Both the position numbers and the translations under genes were made by a program. This document shows positions 1 to 8,336 of a stretch of 64,000 nucleotides of DNA, in pieces. The notes under the pieces are model-generated. The model was not told where the DNA came from, did not search any database, and worked only from the letters and a program-made list of their open reading frames with translations. The stretch lies in assembly GCF_001679485.1 (NCBI RefSeq), contig NZ_LZOZ01000008.1:136196-200195 (forward strand), in the 5' to 3' direction. The first letter of the stretch is position 1. Each line of letters begins with the position of its first letter. This DNA is from Haemophilus sp. CCUG 60358. Its GTDB lineage: Bacteria > Pseudomonadota > Gammaproteobacteria > Enterobacterales > Pasteurellaceae.

Positions 1-380
1 ATCAAAATCCCAATAAATTGGTTATTAATTTTCCCGAAGGCGGCTGGCACTTCACTTACATCGATATGTTGCAGCTGAGCAACACTGCCAGGTGAAAGTA
101 GAGTTGTTACCACATAGTAACCCACTAAACCTGAAAGTGCAGCAGAACCATGTTTGTCCTTAGATAAACCGAAAGCAACGCCAACGGCAAAAAGCAAGCC
201 CATGTTATCAATGATAGCACCGCCTGATTTAATTAAAAATGCAGCAAGTTGACTGTTAGCTCCCCAGCCATCTGGGTCAAGCCAATAACCAATACCCATC
301 AGTACTGCCGCTGCTGGTAAGACCGCAACAGGTACCATTAAGGCTTGCCCAATTTTTTGCGCATAACCTAACACATTCAT
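1..380 (-). CDS. nagE: PTS system IIC permease, N-acetylglucosamine/glucose family (partial)
   Basis: Only the first 126 codons are present; the gene runs off the left edge. I translated the reverse strand from an ATG at 380 that follows a GGAG ribosome site. The product starts MNVLGYAQKIGQALMVPVAV and has the hydrophobic segments, the GGAIIDN stretch and the NNQFIGIL stretch of the PTS EIIC domain of the NagE/PtsG family. Such permeases import and phosphorylate GlcNAc or glucose across the inner membrane. It diverges from the nan/nag operon, which favours GlcNAc as substrate, because NagA and NagB would use the imported GlcNAc-6-phosphate. The IIA and IIB domains are not visible, so a glucose or other sugar permease is not excluded. 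Confidence 0.75.
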   Translation of the reverse strand, partial: MNVLGYAQKIGQALMVPVAVLPAAAVLMGIGYWLDPDGWGANSQLAAFLIKSGGAIIDNMGLLFAVGVAFGLSKDKHGSAALSGLVGYYVVTTLLSPGSVAQLQHIDVSEVPAAFGKINNQFIGIL

Positions 381-401
381 TTTTTTCTCCTATTTATAGT
401 A

Positions 402-418
402 ATGAAGTATTACTTCAT
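402..418. promoter_or_regulatory. Palindromic operator, probable SiaR/NanR (RpiR family) site 1
   Basis: A perfect 8-bp inverted repeat with one central base, ATGAAGTA-T-TACTTCAT, lies 22 bp before the nagE start. It directly abuts a possible -10 for that gene (TAGAAT on the minus strand, 419-424). The form resembles operators known for RpiR-family regulators such as HexR. A second, degenerate copy is at 494-508. Assignment to the regulator encoded at 2244-3110 is inference. Confidence 0.6.
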
Positions 419-472
419 ATTCTAAAGTAAAAAAAAATATTTTGTACAAATGTGGTAACTTTATCTCAAAAT

Positions 473-488
473 TGAGAAGCCGATCACA
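473..488. promoter_or_regulatory. CRP-cAMP binding site
   Basis: TGAGA-N6-TCACA matches nine of ten bases of the CRP half-sites TGTGA-N6-TCACA. The site lies five bases before operator copy 2 and about 80 bp upstream of the expected nanE transcription start. In H. influenzae the nan operon is known to be co-controlled by CRP and SiaR from adjacent sites, and this layout agrees. Confidence 0.6.
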
Positions 489-493
489 AATTT

Positions 494-508
494 TGAAATT
501 GTACTTCA
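494..508. promoter_or_regulatory. Probable SiaR/NanR operator, site 2
   Basis: TGAAATTGTACTTCA agrees with the core of the perfect palindrome at 403-417 in 12 of 15 positions, with both outer arms TGAA/TTCA intact. It sits next to the CRP site and upstream of the nanE promoter. Two related sites in one divergent region suggest joint control of nagE and nanE. Confidence 0.5.
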
Positions 509-548
509 AAAAATATTTTTTTATGGTGCAAGTTTTACTGCGTTTTAC

Positions 549-554
549 TATAAT
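549..554 (+). promoter_or_regulatory. nanE operon promoter, -10 box
   Basis: A consensus TATAAT lies 54 bp before the nanE start codon. No good -35 box stands 16-18 bases upstream, which fits a promoter that needs the CRP site at 473-488. Confidence 0.45.
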
Positions 555-607
555 GACCAGAAAGCCAAAATGGAAACCAAGTGTTACTGTCTAATGTAGG
601 AGTTTAT

Positions 608-1297
608 ATGTCGAAATTATCACATAATGAAGTCTTAGATAAAATCAAATTTGGTCTTATTGCTTCTTGTCAGCCTGTCGATGACGGCCCGATGGATAAA
701 CCAGAAATCGTGGCAGCCATGGCACAGGCTTCTGTTGTTGGTGGTGCCGCTGGATTGCGTATCGAGGGCATAGAAAATCTTAAAGCAACACGTCCTACTG
801 TGAATGTGCCGATTATTGGTATTGTGAAACGTGATTTACCTGACAGCCCTGTACGAATTACCCCGTTTTTGCATGATATTGAAGATTTAGCGAAAGCGGG
901 TGCAGACATTATTGCCGTGGATGGGACAAATCGCCCTAGACCAGTAGATATTGAAAGTGCGGTCAAAAAAATCCACGAATTAGGCTGTTTAGCCATGGCG
1001 GATTGTTCGAATTTAGAAGAAGGCTTGTACTGTCAAAAACTCGATTTTGATATTGTGGGCAGTACGATGTCTGGCTACACAGGTGGTACTGTGCCAGAGG
1101 AGCCTGATTATCAATTGGTTAAAGATTTGAAAGCAGCAGGTTGCCGAGTCATGGCGGAAGGACGTTATAACACCCCGGAGTTGGCGAAAACTGCAATTGA
1201 AATTGGTGCTTATTGTGTGACCGTAGGTTCTGCATTAACTCGCTTAGAGCATATTGTAAGCTGGTTTGCACAAGCCATTCATTCAGCGAAAAAATAA
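608..1297 (+). CDS. nanE: N-acetylmannosamine-6-phosphate 2-epimerase
   Basis: Converts ManNAc-6-phosphate to GlcNAc-6-phosphate in sialic acid breakdown, in the cytoplasm. The 229-residue product is a TIM barrel of normal NanE length, with the family stretches [15 protein letters not shown] near the N-terminus, [26 protein letters not shown] and [12 protein letters not shown] chose the ATG at 608 because AGGAG ends six bases before it; the reading frame is open back to a GTG at 581, which has no such site. It is the first gene of a tight run nanE-nanK-siaR-nanA-nagB-nagA and lies under the CRP and palindromic operator sites upstream. It also contains an uptake sequence at 955-963. Confidence 0.95.
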   Translation: MSKLSHNEVLDKIKFGLIASCQPVDDGPMDKPEIVAAMAQASVVGGAAGLRIEGIENLKATRPTVNVPIIGIVKRDLPDSPVRITPFLHDIEDLAKAGADIIAVDGTNRPRPVDIESAVKKIHELGCLAMADCSNLEEGLYCQKLDFDIVGSTMSGYTGGTVPEEPDYQLVKDLKAAGCRVMAEGRYNTPELAKTAIEIGAYCVTVGSALTRLEHIVSWFAQAIHSAKK

Positions 1298-1312
1298 ATA
1301 AAGGAAGAAGAT

Positions 1313-2251
1313 ATGTCATTAACAGTGGATAGTGGTCAGACATTACAGTGTTGTTTGGCATTAGATATTGGTGGCACGAAAATCGCTTCTGCTATAGTGA
1401 AAAATGGTGAAATTCAACAGCGAAAACAGATTTCCACGCCACAAGATGATGCTGCGCAAGCGATGCATCAAACCCTTGCTCAGTTGTTAAAAGAATATGA
1501 AGGGCAGTTTGATTATGTCGCTGTTGCTTCAACGGGCATTATTAATCAAGGCATTCTGACCGCACTTAATCCTAAAAATTTGGGTGGATTAGCCCAATTC
1601 CCATTAAAAGACAGTATTGCACAGCACACCGATAAACCAATTGGCTTACTTAATGATGTGCAAGCGGCAGCCTATGCAGAGTATCAACTACAAAATCCTA
1701 ATGATGTTCAAAACTTTACCTTTATTACTGTTTCTACAGGCGTAGGGGGCGGTTTAATTCTAAATCATCGTTTACTTACTGAGCCAAACGGCATTGCTGG
1801 GCATATAGGTCATACTTTAGCCGATCCTAATGGCCCAGTTTGTGGCTGTGGTCGCCGTGGTTGTGTTGAAGCTATTGCATCAGGTCGCGCGATTGAAGCG
1901 GTTTCTTCTCAATGGGATGATCCTTGTGATCCGAAAGAAGTCTTTGCGCGTTTCCGTCAAAATGATGAAAAAGCAACCGCACTTGTGACTCGTTCAGCCC
2001 AAGCTATTGCGAATTTAATTGCAGATTTGAAGATTGGATTAGACATGCAAAAAGTCGTGGTTGGTGGTAGCGTAGGGTTGGCAGAAGGTTATTTACCGCT
2101 AGTTCAATCTTTATTAAGTGAACTTCCCGCTGTTTATCATTGCGAATTAGAAAGTGCTCAATTTGGACAAGATGCAGGCTTGATTGGCGCGGCTTACTGG
2201 GTAAAAGATTGCTTATTACAAGCAAAAAATACGGGAGTGGTTTATGGCTAA
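1313..2251 (+). CDS. nanK: N-acetylmannosamine kinase
   Basis: Phosphorylates ManNAc released by NanA, giving the substrate of NanE. It is a ROK-family kinase of 312 residues, slightly longer than the roughly 290 of E. coli NanK. Visible motifs are the phosphate loop DIGGTK at 18-23, the GHIGH stretch near 165, and the zinc-binding CGCGRRGCVE near 180. The start at 1313 follows a good AAGGAAGAAG site. Its 3' end overlaps the next gene by eight bases, so the two are probably translationally coupled. Other ROK sugar kinases look similar, but the nan neighbours make the call firm. Confidence 0.93.
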   Translation: MSLTVDSGQTLQCCLALDIGGTKIASAIVKNGEIQQRKQISTPQDDAAQAMHQTLAQLLKEYEGQFDYVAVASTGIINQGILTALNPKNLGGLAQFPLKDSIAQHTDKPIGLLNDVQAAAYAEYQLQNPNDVQNFTFITVSTGVGGGLILNHRLLTEPNGIAGHIGHTLADPNGPVCGCGRRGCVEAIASGRAIEAVSSQWDDPCDPKEVFARFRQNDEKATALVTRSAQAIANLIADLKIGLDMQKVVVGGSVGLAEGYLPLVQSLLSELPAVYHCELESAQFGQDAGLIGAAYWVKDCLLQAKNTGVVYG

Positions 2252-3110
2252 AAACGGCAATATTTTAAATACCATCAGCTCGTTATATCGTAGTTTAACG
2301 AAAACAGAGAAAAAAATTGCGGATGCGATTTTGTTGAATCCCGATCTTGCGGTGCAAGCTCCTTTAGCTGAAATTGCCGCTCATTTAGAAGTGGGGGAGG
2401 CGACCTTTGTACGTTTTTGCCGTACTCTCGGCTTTAAAGGATTCAGTGATTTTAAATTGGAATTATCCATCGAGCTTGCCACAAAAGATGGCAAAGATAA
2501 CACTGTATTAGATTCTGATATTACCGATTCTGACAACTCATTGAATATTGCGCATAAGCTGAAATCTGCCATCAATAACGTGATGGATGAAACCATTAAT
2601 TTATTAGATTTTGAGCAGTTGGAAGAGGCAGTAAAAGCCATTCAACAAGCGAATCGTGTTTTCTTATTTGGTGTGGGGACATCTGGTATTACTGCGGAAG
2701 ATGCCAAAAATAAACTGATGCGTATCGGTGTGCAAGTGGATGCCACGGGTAACAATCATTTTATGTATATGCAGGCATCGTTATTGACGAAAAAGGATGT
2801 GGCAATTGGTTTGAGCCATTCCGGTTATTCTCAAGAAACCACTCATACCATGAAAATCGCCAAAGAAAACGGTGCCAAAACCATTGCGATTACGCACAGT
2901 TTGCGTTCACCCATCACAGAATATGCCGATCTTGTTTTAGTGAATGGGAATAAACAAGGTAAGCTACAAGGCGACTCTATCGGCACGAAGATCGCTCAAT
3001 TATTCGTATTAGATTTGATTTACGCTTTATTAGTACAGGCATCACAGGAAAGTGCGGTCAAAATAAAGCAAAAAACATTAAATGTCATTTTAGAACAACG
3101 TATCAAATAG
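2244..3110 (+). CDS. siaR: RpiR-family transcriptional regulator of sialic acid/amino-sugar catabolism
   Basis: A 288-residue regulator with an N-terminal RpiR helix-turn-helix (about residues 1-77, including SLTKTEKKIADAIL and EIAAHLEVGEATFVRFC) and a C-terminal SIS sugar-phosphate-binding domain (about 120-260, with GVGTSG and GLSHSGYSQET). Its place inside the nan operon matches SiaR of H. influenzae (HI0143), which senses an amino-sugar phosphate, reported as glucosamine-6-phosphate, and acts with CRP. I infer that it binds the palindromes at 402-418 and 494-508. The coding region overlaps nanK by eight bases. An uptake sequence lies near the 3' end. Confidence 0.88.
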   Translation: MAKNGNILNTISSLYRSLTKTEKKIADAILLNPDLAVQAPLAEIAAHLEVGEATFVRFCRTLGFKGFSDFKLELSIELATKDGKDNTVLDSDITDSDNSLNIAHKLKSAINNVMDETINLLDFEQLEEAVKAIQQANRVFLFGVGTSGITAEDAKNKLMRIGVQVDATGNNHFMYMQASLLTKKDVAIGLSHSGYSQETTHTMKIAKENGAKTIAITHSLRSPITEYADLVLVNGNKQGKLQGDSIGTKIAQLFVLDLIYALLVQASQESAVKIKQKTLNVILEQRIK

Positions 3111-3119
3111 GAGAGAAAA

Positions 3120-3998
3120 ATGCGTAACTTAAAAGGTATTTTTAGTGCGTTATTAGTATCATTCAATGAAGATGGCTCTATCAATGAGAAAGGTTTGCGT
3201 GAAATTATTCGCTATAACATTGATAAGATGAAAATTGATGGTTTATATGTAGGCGGTTCAACAGGTGAAAACTTCATGCTTTCTACGGAAGAGAAAAAAC
3301 AAATTTTCCGTATCGCGAAAGATGAAGCAAAAGACCAAGTTGCGCTAATCGCACAAGTGGGTAGTGTGAACTTACATGAAGCAGTGGAATTAGGTAAATA
3401 TGCAACGGAATTAGGCTATGACAGTCTTTCTGCAGTAACCCCGTTCTACTATAAATTCAGCTTCCCTGAAATCAAACATTACTACGATACTATTATTGCG
3501 GAAACAGGCAATAACATGATCGTGTACTCAATTCCGTTCTTAACTGGCGTGAACATGGGTATTGAGCAATTCGGCGAACTTTATAAAAACCCGAAAGTGC
3601 TTGGTGTGAAATTTACCGCTGGGGATTTCTATCTATTAGAGCGCTTGAAAAAAGCTTATCCAAATCACCTCATTTGGGCTGGTTTTGATGAAATGATGGT
3701 ACCTGCAGTCTCTCTCGGTGTAGATGGTGCGATCGGTAGTACATTCAACGTAAACGGTGTGCGTGCAAGACAAATCTTTGAATTAACCAAACAAGGTAAA
3801 TTGGCTGATGCACTTCAAGTTCAACACGTGACTAATGACCTTATCGAAGGCATTTTAGCGAATGGCTTATATCTCACTATCAAAGAGTTATTGAAACTAG
3901 ATGGTGTGGATGCAGGTTATTGCCGTGAACCAATGACAGCAAAAGCAACACCAGAGCAATTAGCAAAAGCGAAAGAGTTAAAAGCAAAATATTTATAA
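3120..3998 (+). CDS. nanA: N-acetylneuraminate lyase
   Basis: Splits sialic acid (Neu5Ac) into ManNAc and pyruvate. The 292-residue product is a DapA-family TIM barrel of normal length. Family marks are GGSTGE near residue 46, YSIPF with the catalytic tyrosine near 137, and KFTAGD with the Schiff-base lysine near 164. The ATG follows GGAGAG and starts nine bases after siaR. The lyase is cytoplasmic, so a sialic acid importer is needed; none is present here, unlike H. influenzae where the siaPQM TRAP genes lie next to nanE. Confidence 0.95.
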   Translation: MRNLKGIFSALLVSFNEDGSINEKGLREIIRYNIDKMKIDGLYVGGSTGENFMLSTEEKKQIFRIAKDEAKDQVALIAQVGSVNLHEAVELGKYATELGYDSLSAVTPFYYKFSFPEIKHYYDTIIAETGNNMIVYSIPFLTGVNMGIEQFGELYKNPKVLGVKFTAGDFYLLERLKKAYPNHLIWAGFDEMMVPAVSLGVDGAIGSTFNVNGVRARQIFELTKQGKLADALQVQHVTNDLIEGILANGLYLTIKELLKLDGVDAGYCREPMTAKATPEQLAKAKELKAKYL

Positions 3999-4025
3999 AT
4001 TAATGGAAAAGTGACCGCACTTACT

Positions 4026-4056
4026 TCTTTCCTCCCTCTATAGCGGGGAGGAAAGA
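4026..4056. repeat. Strong intergenic hairpin between nanA and nagB
   Basis: An 11-bp perfect inverted repeat (TCTTTCCTCCC at 4026-4036, GGGAGGAAAGA at 4046-4056) encloses a nine-base loop. No T-run follows, so it is not a simple terminator. It looks like a REP-like dispersed palindrome or an mRNA-stabilising element that separates nagB-nagA from the nan part. An uptake sequence lies just upstream at about 4014. Confidence 0.6.
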
Positions 4057-4088
4057 GTGTCAGTGTGGTACGGATAAGGAAGGTTATT

Positions 4089-4892
4089 ATGCGTCTCATT
4101 CCTCTGAACAATGAACAACAAGTCAGCCGTTGGGCGGCGCGTCATATTGCTGATCGAATTAATCATTTTAAACCTACAGCAGAACGTCCTTTTGTATTAG
4201 GTTTACCAACAGGCAGTACACCACTTAAGACCTATCAAGAATTGATTAAATTAAATCAAGCGGGAGAAGTGAGTTTTAAACATGTGGTGACCTTTAATAT
4301 GGATGAATATGTGGGTTTGCCAAAAGAACATCCAGAAAGTTATCACAGTTTTATGCATAATAATTTCTTCAACCATATTGATATTCAACCACAAAATATC
4401 AATATTTTGAATGGTAACACAGCTGACCATGATGAAGAATGTCGTCGTTATGAAGAAAAAATTAAATCTTACGGCAAGATTCATTTATTTATGGGCGGCG
4501 TAGGTGTTGATGGCCATATTGCCTTTAACGAACCTGCGTCTTCTTTAAGTTCGCGCACCCGTATTAAAACCTTAACACCAGATACCATTATTGCGAATTC
4601 TCGTTTCTTTAATAACGATGTAAATCAAGTACCAAAATATGCTTTAACAATCGGTGTGGGTACATTACTTGATGCTGAAGAAGTGATGATTTTAGCAACG
4701 GGCCATAATAAAGCGTTAGCCGTGCAAGCTGCAGTAGAAGGCGGTATTAATCACCTTTGGACAGTGAGTGCCTTACAGCTCCATCGCCATTTTGTTTTAG
4801 TATGTGATGAGCCTGCTCTGCAAGAATTAAAAGTGAAAACAGTGAAATATTTTACTGAATTGGAAGGTCGTGCGATTCATAGTGTGTTATAA
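4089..4892 (+). CDS. nagB: Glucosamine-6-phosphate deaminase
   Basis: Converts glucosamine-6-phosphate to fructose-6-phosphate and ammonia, the last step before glycolysis. The product has 267 residues, against 266 in E. coli. Visible family stretches are [12 protein letters not shown] near 42, [10 protein letters not shown] with the catalytic aspartate near 72, the [14 protein letters not shown] loop with the active-site histidine near 143, and [14 protein letters not shown] chose the ATG at 4089 because AAGGAAGG precedes it and the N-terminus MRLIPL aligns with the family; the frame is open eight codons further upstream. It lies downstream of a long hairpin and ahead of nagA. Confidence 0.96.
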   Translation: MRLIPLNNEQQVSRWAARHIADRINHFKPTAERPFVLGLPTGSTPLKTYQELIKLNQAGEVSFKHVVTFNMDEYVGLPKEHPESYHSFMHNNFFNHIDIQPQNINILNGNTADHDEECRRYEEKIKSYGKIHLFMGGVGVDGHIAFNEPASSLSSRTRIKTLTPDTIIANSRFFNNDVNQVPKYALTIGVGTLLDAEEVMILATGHNKALAVQAAVEGGINHLWTVSALQLHRHFVLVCDEPALQELKVKTVKYFTELEGRAIHSVL

Positions 4893-4928
4893 GTGCGGTT
4901 AATTTTAATTTGATTTTAGGAAGGTATG

Positions 4929-6074
4929 ATGAAGTATGCATTAATTAACAGCGTAATCTACACCAAAAATGAGGTGTTAAGAGATTATGCGGTGGTTATT
5001 GAAGGGGAATATATTCAATCCGTTATTCCACAAAGCGAATTAGAAAGTGGGATTAAAACCATTGATTTGCAAGGTCATAATCTCACGGCAGGCTTTATTG
5101 ATCTGCAATTAAACGGTTGTGGTGGCGTGATGTTTAACGATCAAACAAGCGTAGAAACATTAGAAATTATGCAAGCGACTAATTTGAAATCAGGCTGTAC
5201 TAGTTTCTTACCAACGTTTATTACTGCACCGGATGAAGATATCAAACGCGCAGTAAGTATCATGCGAGAGTATTTGAATAAGCATAAAAATCAAGCGCTT
5301 GGTTTACACATCGAAGGCCCTTATTTGAGCTTAGAGAAAAAAGGCGTACATCGCCCGGAATATATCCGTGAAGCGACGCCTGAGATGAAAGATTTCTTAT
5401 GTGATAATGCGGATGTCATCACTAAACTGACAATTGCCGCTGAAAACCCAACGGTGCAATATATTCCTGATTTTGTGAAAGCTGGCATTATCGTGTCTAT
5501 TGGCCATTCTAATGCAACTTATGAAGTGGCAAAAGCTGCCTTTCATAAAGGTGCGACGTTTGCTACTCACTTACACAATGCCATGTCGCCGATCAGTTCA
5601 GGACGAGCAATGGGCGTAGTTGGTGCAGTGTTAGATTCTGATGTTTACACGGGGATTATTGTAGATGGCGTGCATGTGAACTTTGGTAACGTTCGCTTAG
5701 ATAAAAAAGCGAAAGGTGACAAACTTTGCATTGTAACCGATTCTCTTGCTGCTGCAGGTGCACCACCTGAATTGGAAACCTTTACCTTTGTAGGAAAACC
5801 AATTTATGTGAAAGATGGTCGTTGCTACGATGCAAATAGTACTATTGCAGGCGCATCAATTACCATGATGGAATCTATTAAAAATGCCGTGGAATATGTG
5901 GAAATTCCATTAGCAGAAGCAATTCGTATGAGTAATCTTTACCCTGCGAGAGCGATTGGCGTAGATGATCGTTTAGGCTCAGTTGAAGCAGGTAAGGTAG
6001 CAAACTTGGCAGTGTTCACAAAAGATTATGATGTGATTGGTACCGTATTAAACGGCGAATGGAAACCAAACTAA
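4929..6074 (+). CDS. nagA: N-acetylglucosamine-6-phosphate deacetylase
   Basis: Removes acetate from GlcNAc-6-phosphate and supplies NagB. It is an amidohydrolase of 381 residues, normal for NagA. Motifs seen are GFIDLQLNGCGG near 57, the metal-binding glutamate in GLHIEGPYLS near 130, the metal histidines in GHSNAT and ATHLHNAM, and the catalytic aspartate in VTDSLAAAG. Two ATG codons are adjacent (4926 and 4929). AGGAAGG ends only one base before the first, so I prefer the second, which also matches the family N-terminus. NagA is the meeting point of GlcNAc, sialic acid and recycled cell-wall amino sugars. Confidence 0.95.
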   Translation: MKYALINSVIYTKNEVLRDYAVVIEGEYIQSVIPQSELESGIKTIDLQGHNLTAGFIDLQLNGCGGVMFNDQTSVETLEIMQATNLKSGCTSFLPTFITAPDEDIKRAVSIMREYLNKHKNQALGLHIEGPYLSLEKKGVHRPEYIREATPEMKDFLCDNADVITKLTIAAENPTVQYIPDFVKAGIIVSIGHSNATYEVAKAAFHKGATFATHLHNAMSPISSGRAMGVVGAVLDSDVYTGIIVDGVHVNFGNVRLDKKAKGDKLCIVTDSLAAAGAPPELETFTFVGKPIYVKDGRCYDANSTIAGASITMMESIKNAVEYVEIPLAEAIRMSNLYPARAIGVDDRLGSVEAGKVANLAVFTKDYDVIGTVLNGEWKPN

Positions 6075-6106
6075 AGTGCGGTCAAAAATAGTATTGTTTT
6101 AAACGT

Positions 6107-6140
6107 AATCCGATCTTTAAACAGATCGGATTATTTTTTA
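6107..6140. terminator. Bidirectional terminator between nagA and recF
   Basis: A 10-bp perfect stem (AATCCGATCT at 6107-6116, AGATCGGATT at 6123-6132) with a six-base loop is followed by ATTTTTTA. It serves nagA on the plus strand and ends at the recF stop codon on the minus strand. Confidence 0.85.
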
Positions 6141-7220
6141 TGACTGTAGTACGGTGATCTTACCGGTATCCACTTGGAACAATTTTCCTTTTCCCACTTG
6201 CATCTCTTTGAGTTGACCTTGAGTGATGGCAGTAACAAAGACTTGAGATCCACTTTGTTGCAAGCGTTCCGCAAGCAAGGCACGTTTATGTTGATCCAAC
6301 TCTGAGGCAAAGTCATCAATTAGGAAGATACAATGACGCTGTTTTTGAATCATTAAATGTTCACCTTGCGCTAAACGTAGCGCACACATCAATAATTTTA
6401 ATTGACCACGAGAGAGCACATCTTCTACAGGTAATCCATTGGCTTTAAAACGGAAGTCCGCTTTTTGTGGTCCTGAAACCGTATAGCCAATGGCTTTGTC
6501 TCTCTCAAAGTTTTGCGCCAGTAATTCACCATATTCTGTCTCTTTCTCCCAGCCTTGATGAAAGCTAACAGTAATTTCTAATTCGGGTAAAAATAACTGG
6601 CAGGTTTTTTCAATTTCTGGGCGTAAGGCTTCTGCATATTCAGCACGCCAATCACTCACTTGGTGGGCTAATTTAGCTAATTCAATATCCCATATTTTTA
6701 TTGCAGAATAAGGCTGATTTTGACTTAATGCGGCATTTCGCTGTTTTAATAAGCGGTTTAATGCGACCCAAGAGGAGTGAAAACTGTTATGGTGGTGGAA
6801 TAAGCCCCAATCTAAAAATGCGCGTCGAAAGCTCGGTCCGCCATTTAATAGGGTAAGTCCCTCTGGCGTAATTAATTGCATCGGTAAAAGATGAGCAAGA
6901 TCGGCAATTTTATTGCCATCTTCACCGTTTATTTTTGCGATGGTATTACCTTGACGAAGTTTTTGTAAGCCAACAGACCATTGATGTTGGCTTTCTTGAA
7001 TTTGTCCAAAAAGCGTGAAATGAGGTTCGTCGTAAGAAATGATGCGATTAGAAACCGCACTTTTGAAAGAGCGTCCATGCCCGAGATAAAAAATAGCTTC
7101 TAATAAGCTCGTTTTTCCGCTGCCGTTATTGCCGACTAAAAAGTTAAAGCCGTGATCAAATTCAAGATCCACGGCATTTAGATTTCTAAATTTTTCAACA
7201 ATTAAGCGGGAAATGGCCAT
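6138..7220 (-). CDS. recF: DNA replication and repair protein RecF
   Basis: RecF works with RecO and RecR to load RecA at single-strand gaps. The 360-residue product is normal for the family. It has the Walker A motif GNNGSGKTSLLEAI near residue 30, the signature-like LSRGQLKLLMCALRLAQ near 270, and Walker B CIFLIDDFASELD near 297, the SMC-type ATPase layout. It is the last gene of dnaA-dnaN-recF, starting five bases after dnaN. An uptake sequence lies inside at about 7056. Confidence 0.96.
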   Translation of the reverse strand: MAISRLIVEKFRNLNAVDLEFDHGFNFLVGNNGSGKTSLLEAIFYLGHGRSFKSAVSNRIISYDEPHFTLFGQIQESQHQWSVGLQKLRQGNTIAKINGEDGNKIADLAHLLPMQLITPEGLTLLNGGPSFRRAFLDWGLFHHHNSFHSSWVALNRLLKQRNAALSQNQPYSAIKIWDIELAKLAHQVSDWRAEYAEALRPEIEKTCQLFLPELEITVSFHQGWEKETEYGELLAQNFERDKAIGYTVSGPQKADFRFKANGLPVEDVLSRGQLKLLMCALRLAQGEHLMIQKQRHCIFLIDDFASELDQHKRALLAERLQQSGSQVFVTAITQGQLKEMQVGKGKLFQVDTGKITVLQS

Positions 7221-7225
7221 TATTT

Positions 7226-8326
7226 CTAGAGGCGCATTGGCATAATGACGTATTCTGCGCTTGCATCTTCGCTGTTTTCAATTAAGCAGCTTGATGACGC
7301 ATCTGTGAGGCGAATGCGTACTTGTTGGCATTTTAAGGCATTTAATACATCTAAAATGTAAGTCACATTAAAGCCTACTTCCATTTCTTCACCTTGATAA
7401 TTCACATCCACGATTTCTTCTGCCACTTCGTGTTCTGGGTTCGATGCGGTAATTTTAAGTTGGTTTTCACTTAAGTTTAAACGCACGCTACGTACACGCT
7501 CATTAGAAAGGATCGAAGCACGTACAAAGGCTTGTTTTAAGGTTTCCCAGTTACCTTCTACGATACGCGTTGCATTACGTGGTAATACACGACGGTAATC
7601 CGGGAAGCGACCATCAATGAGTTTTGAGGTAAACACAATGTGGTTTAAGTGAATACGAAGATTATTCGTGCCGATTTGCAAACGAGCAAGTTCGTCACTG
7701 CTTTCTAATAAGCGATTCAGTTCTAATACACCTTTGCGAGGGAGAATAACTGAATGGGTTTGCAGATCTTGATCTAATTCGATCGTACAAACAGCAAGAC
7801 GGTGACCGTCAGTTGCAACAGTACGTAATAAATTACCTTCCGTTTCAAATTTCATGCCGTTTAAGAAATAGCGGGCATCCTGGTTTGCCATTGAAAATTG
7901 GGTGGCTTCAATTAAGCGACGTAAGGTGCTTTGCGGTAAGGCAAAATCCACTTCAGATTGCCAATCTGTTAGATTTGGATATTCTTCAGCGGGCAGAGTA
8001 GTGAGATTAAACTTACTGCGACCAGACTCCACAATGGCGCGATCTTCTTCAAAGGTAACTGTAATTTCAAATTCATCTGATAGCGTGCGGCAAATATCTA
8101 AGAATTTTTTAGCCGGAATGGTGAACGCGCCATCAGCGGTTGAAGAAGAAAGTTGAGTATAGCTAGAAAGCTCAACTTCAAGGTCTGTACCTGTAATGGT
8201 TAAACGGTTATCTTCAATTTGTAATAACACGTTATTTAATACAGGAATATTCGGACGATTGCTCAATACGCCACAAACTTGCTGTAAGGGTTTTAATAGA
8301 TTTTCTCTTGAAATGCTAAATTGCAT
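7226..8326 (-). CDS. dnaN: DNA polymerase III beta subunit (sliding clamp)
   Basis: Forms the dimeric ring that tethers polymerase III to DNA. The 366-residue product matches the usual length, begins MQFSISRENLLKPLQQ and ends with the conserved PMRL. Two adjacent ATG codons are possible (8329 and 8326). AAGGAG stands six bases before the second, and that start aligns with E. coli DnaN, so I use 8326. It lies ten bases after dnaA in the same operon. Hda at 40362-41057 carries a clamp-binding motif and should act on this protein. Confidence 0.96.
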   Translation of the reverse strand: MQFSISRENLLKPLQQVCGVLSNRPNIPVLNNVLLQIEDNRLTITGTDLEVELSSYTQLSSSTADGAFTIPAKKFLDICRTLSDEFEITVTFEEDRAIVESGRSKFNLTTLPAEEYPNLTDWQSEVDFALPQSTLRRLIEATQFSMANQDARYFLNGMKFETEGNLLRTVATDGHRLAVCTIELDQDLQTHSVILPRKGVLELNRLLESSDELARLQIGTNNLRIHLNHIVFTSKLIDGRFPDYRRVLPRNATRIVEGNWETLKQAFVRASILSNERVRSVRLNLSENQLKITASNPEHEVAEEIVDVNYQGEEMEVGFNVTYILDVLNALKCQQVRIRLTDASSSCLIENSEDASAEYVIMPMRL

Positions 8327-8336
8327 CATTGGCTCC

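Noticed and set aside
581..607. Upstream GTG start for nanE
   Set aside because: It would place the strong AGGAG site inside the gene; the ATG at 608 matches the family N-terminus.
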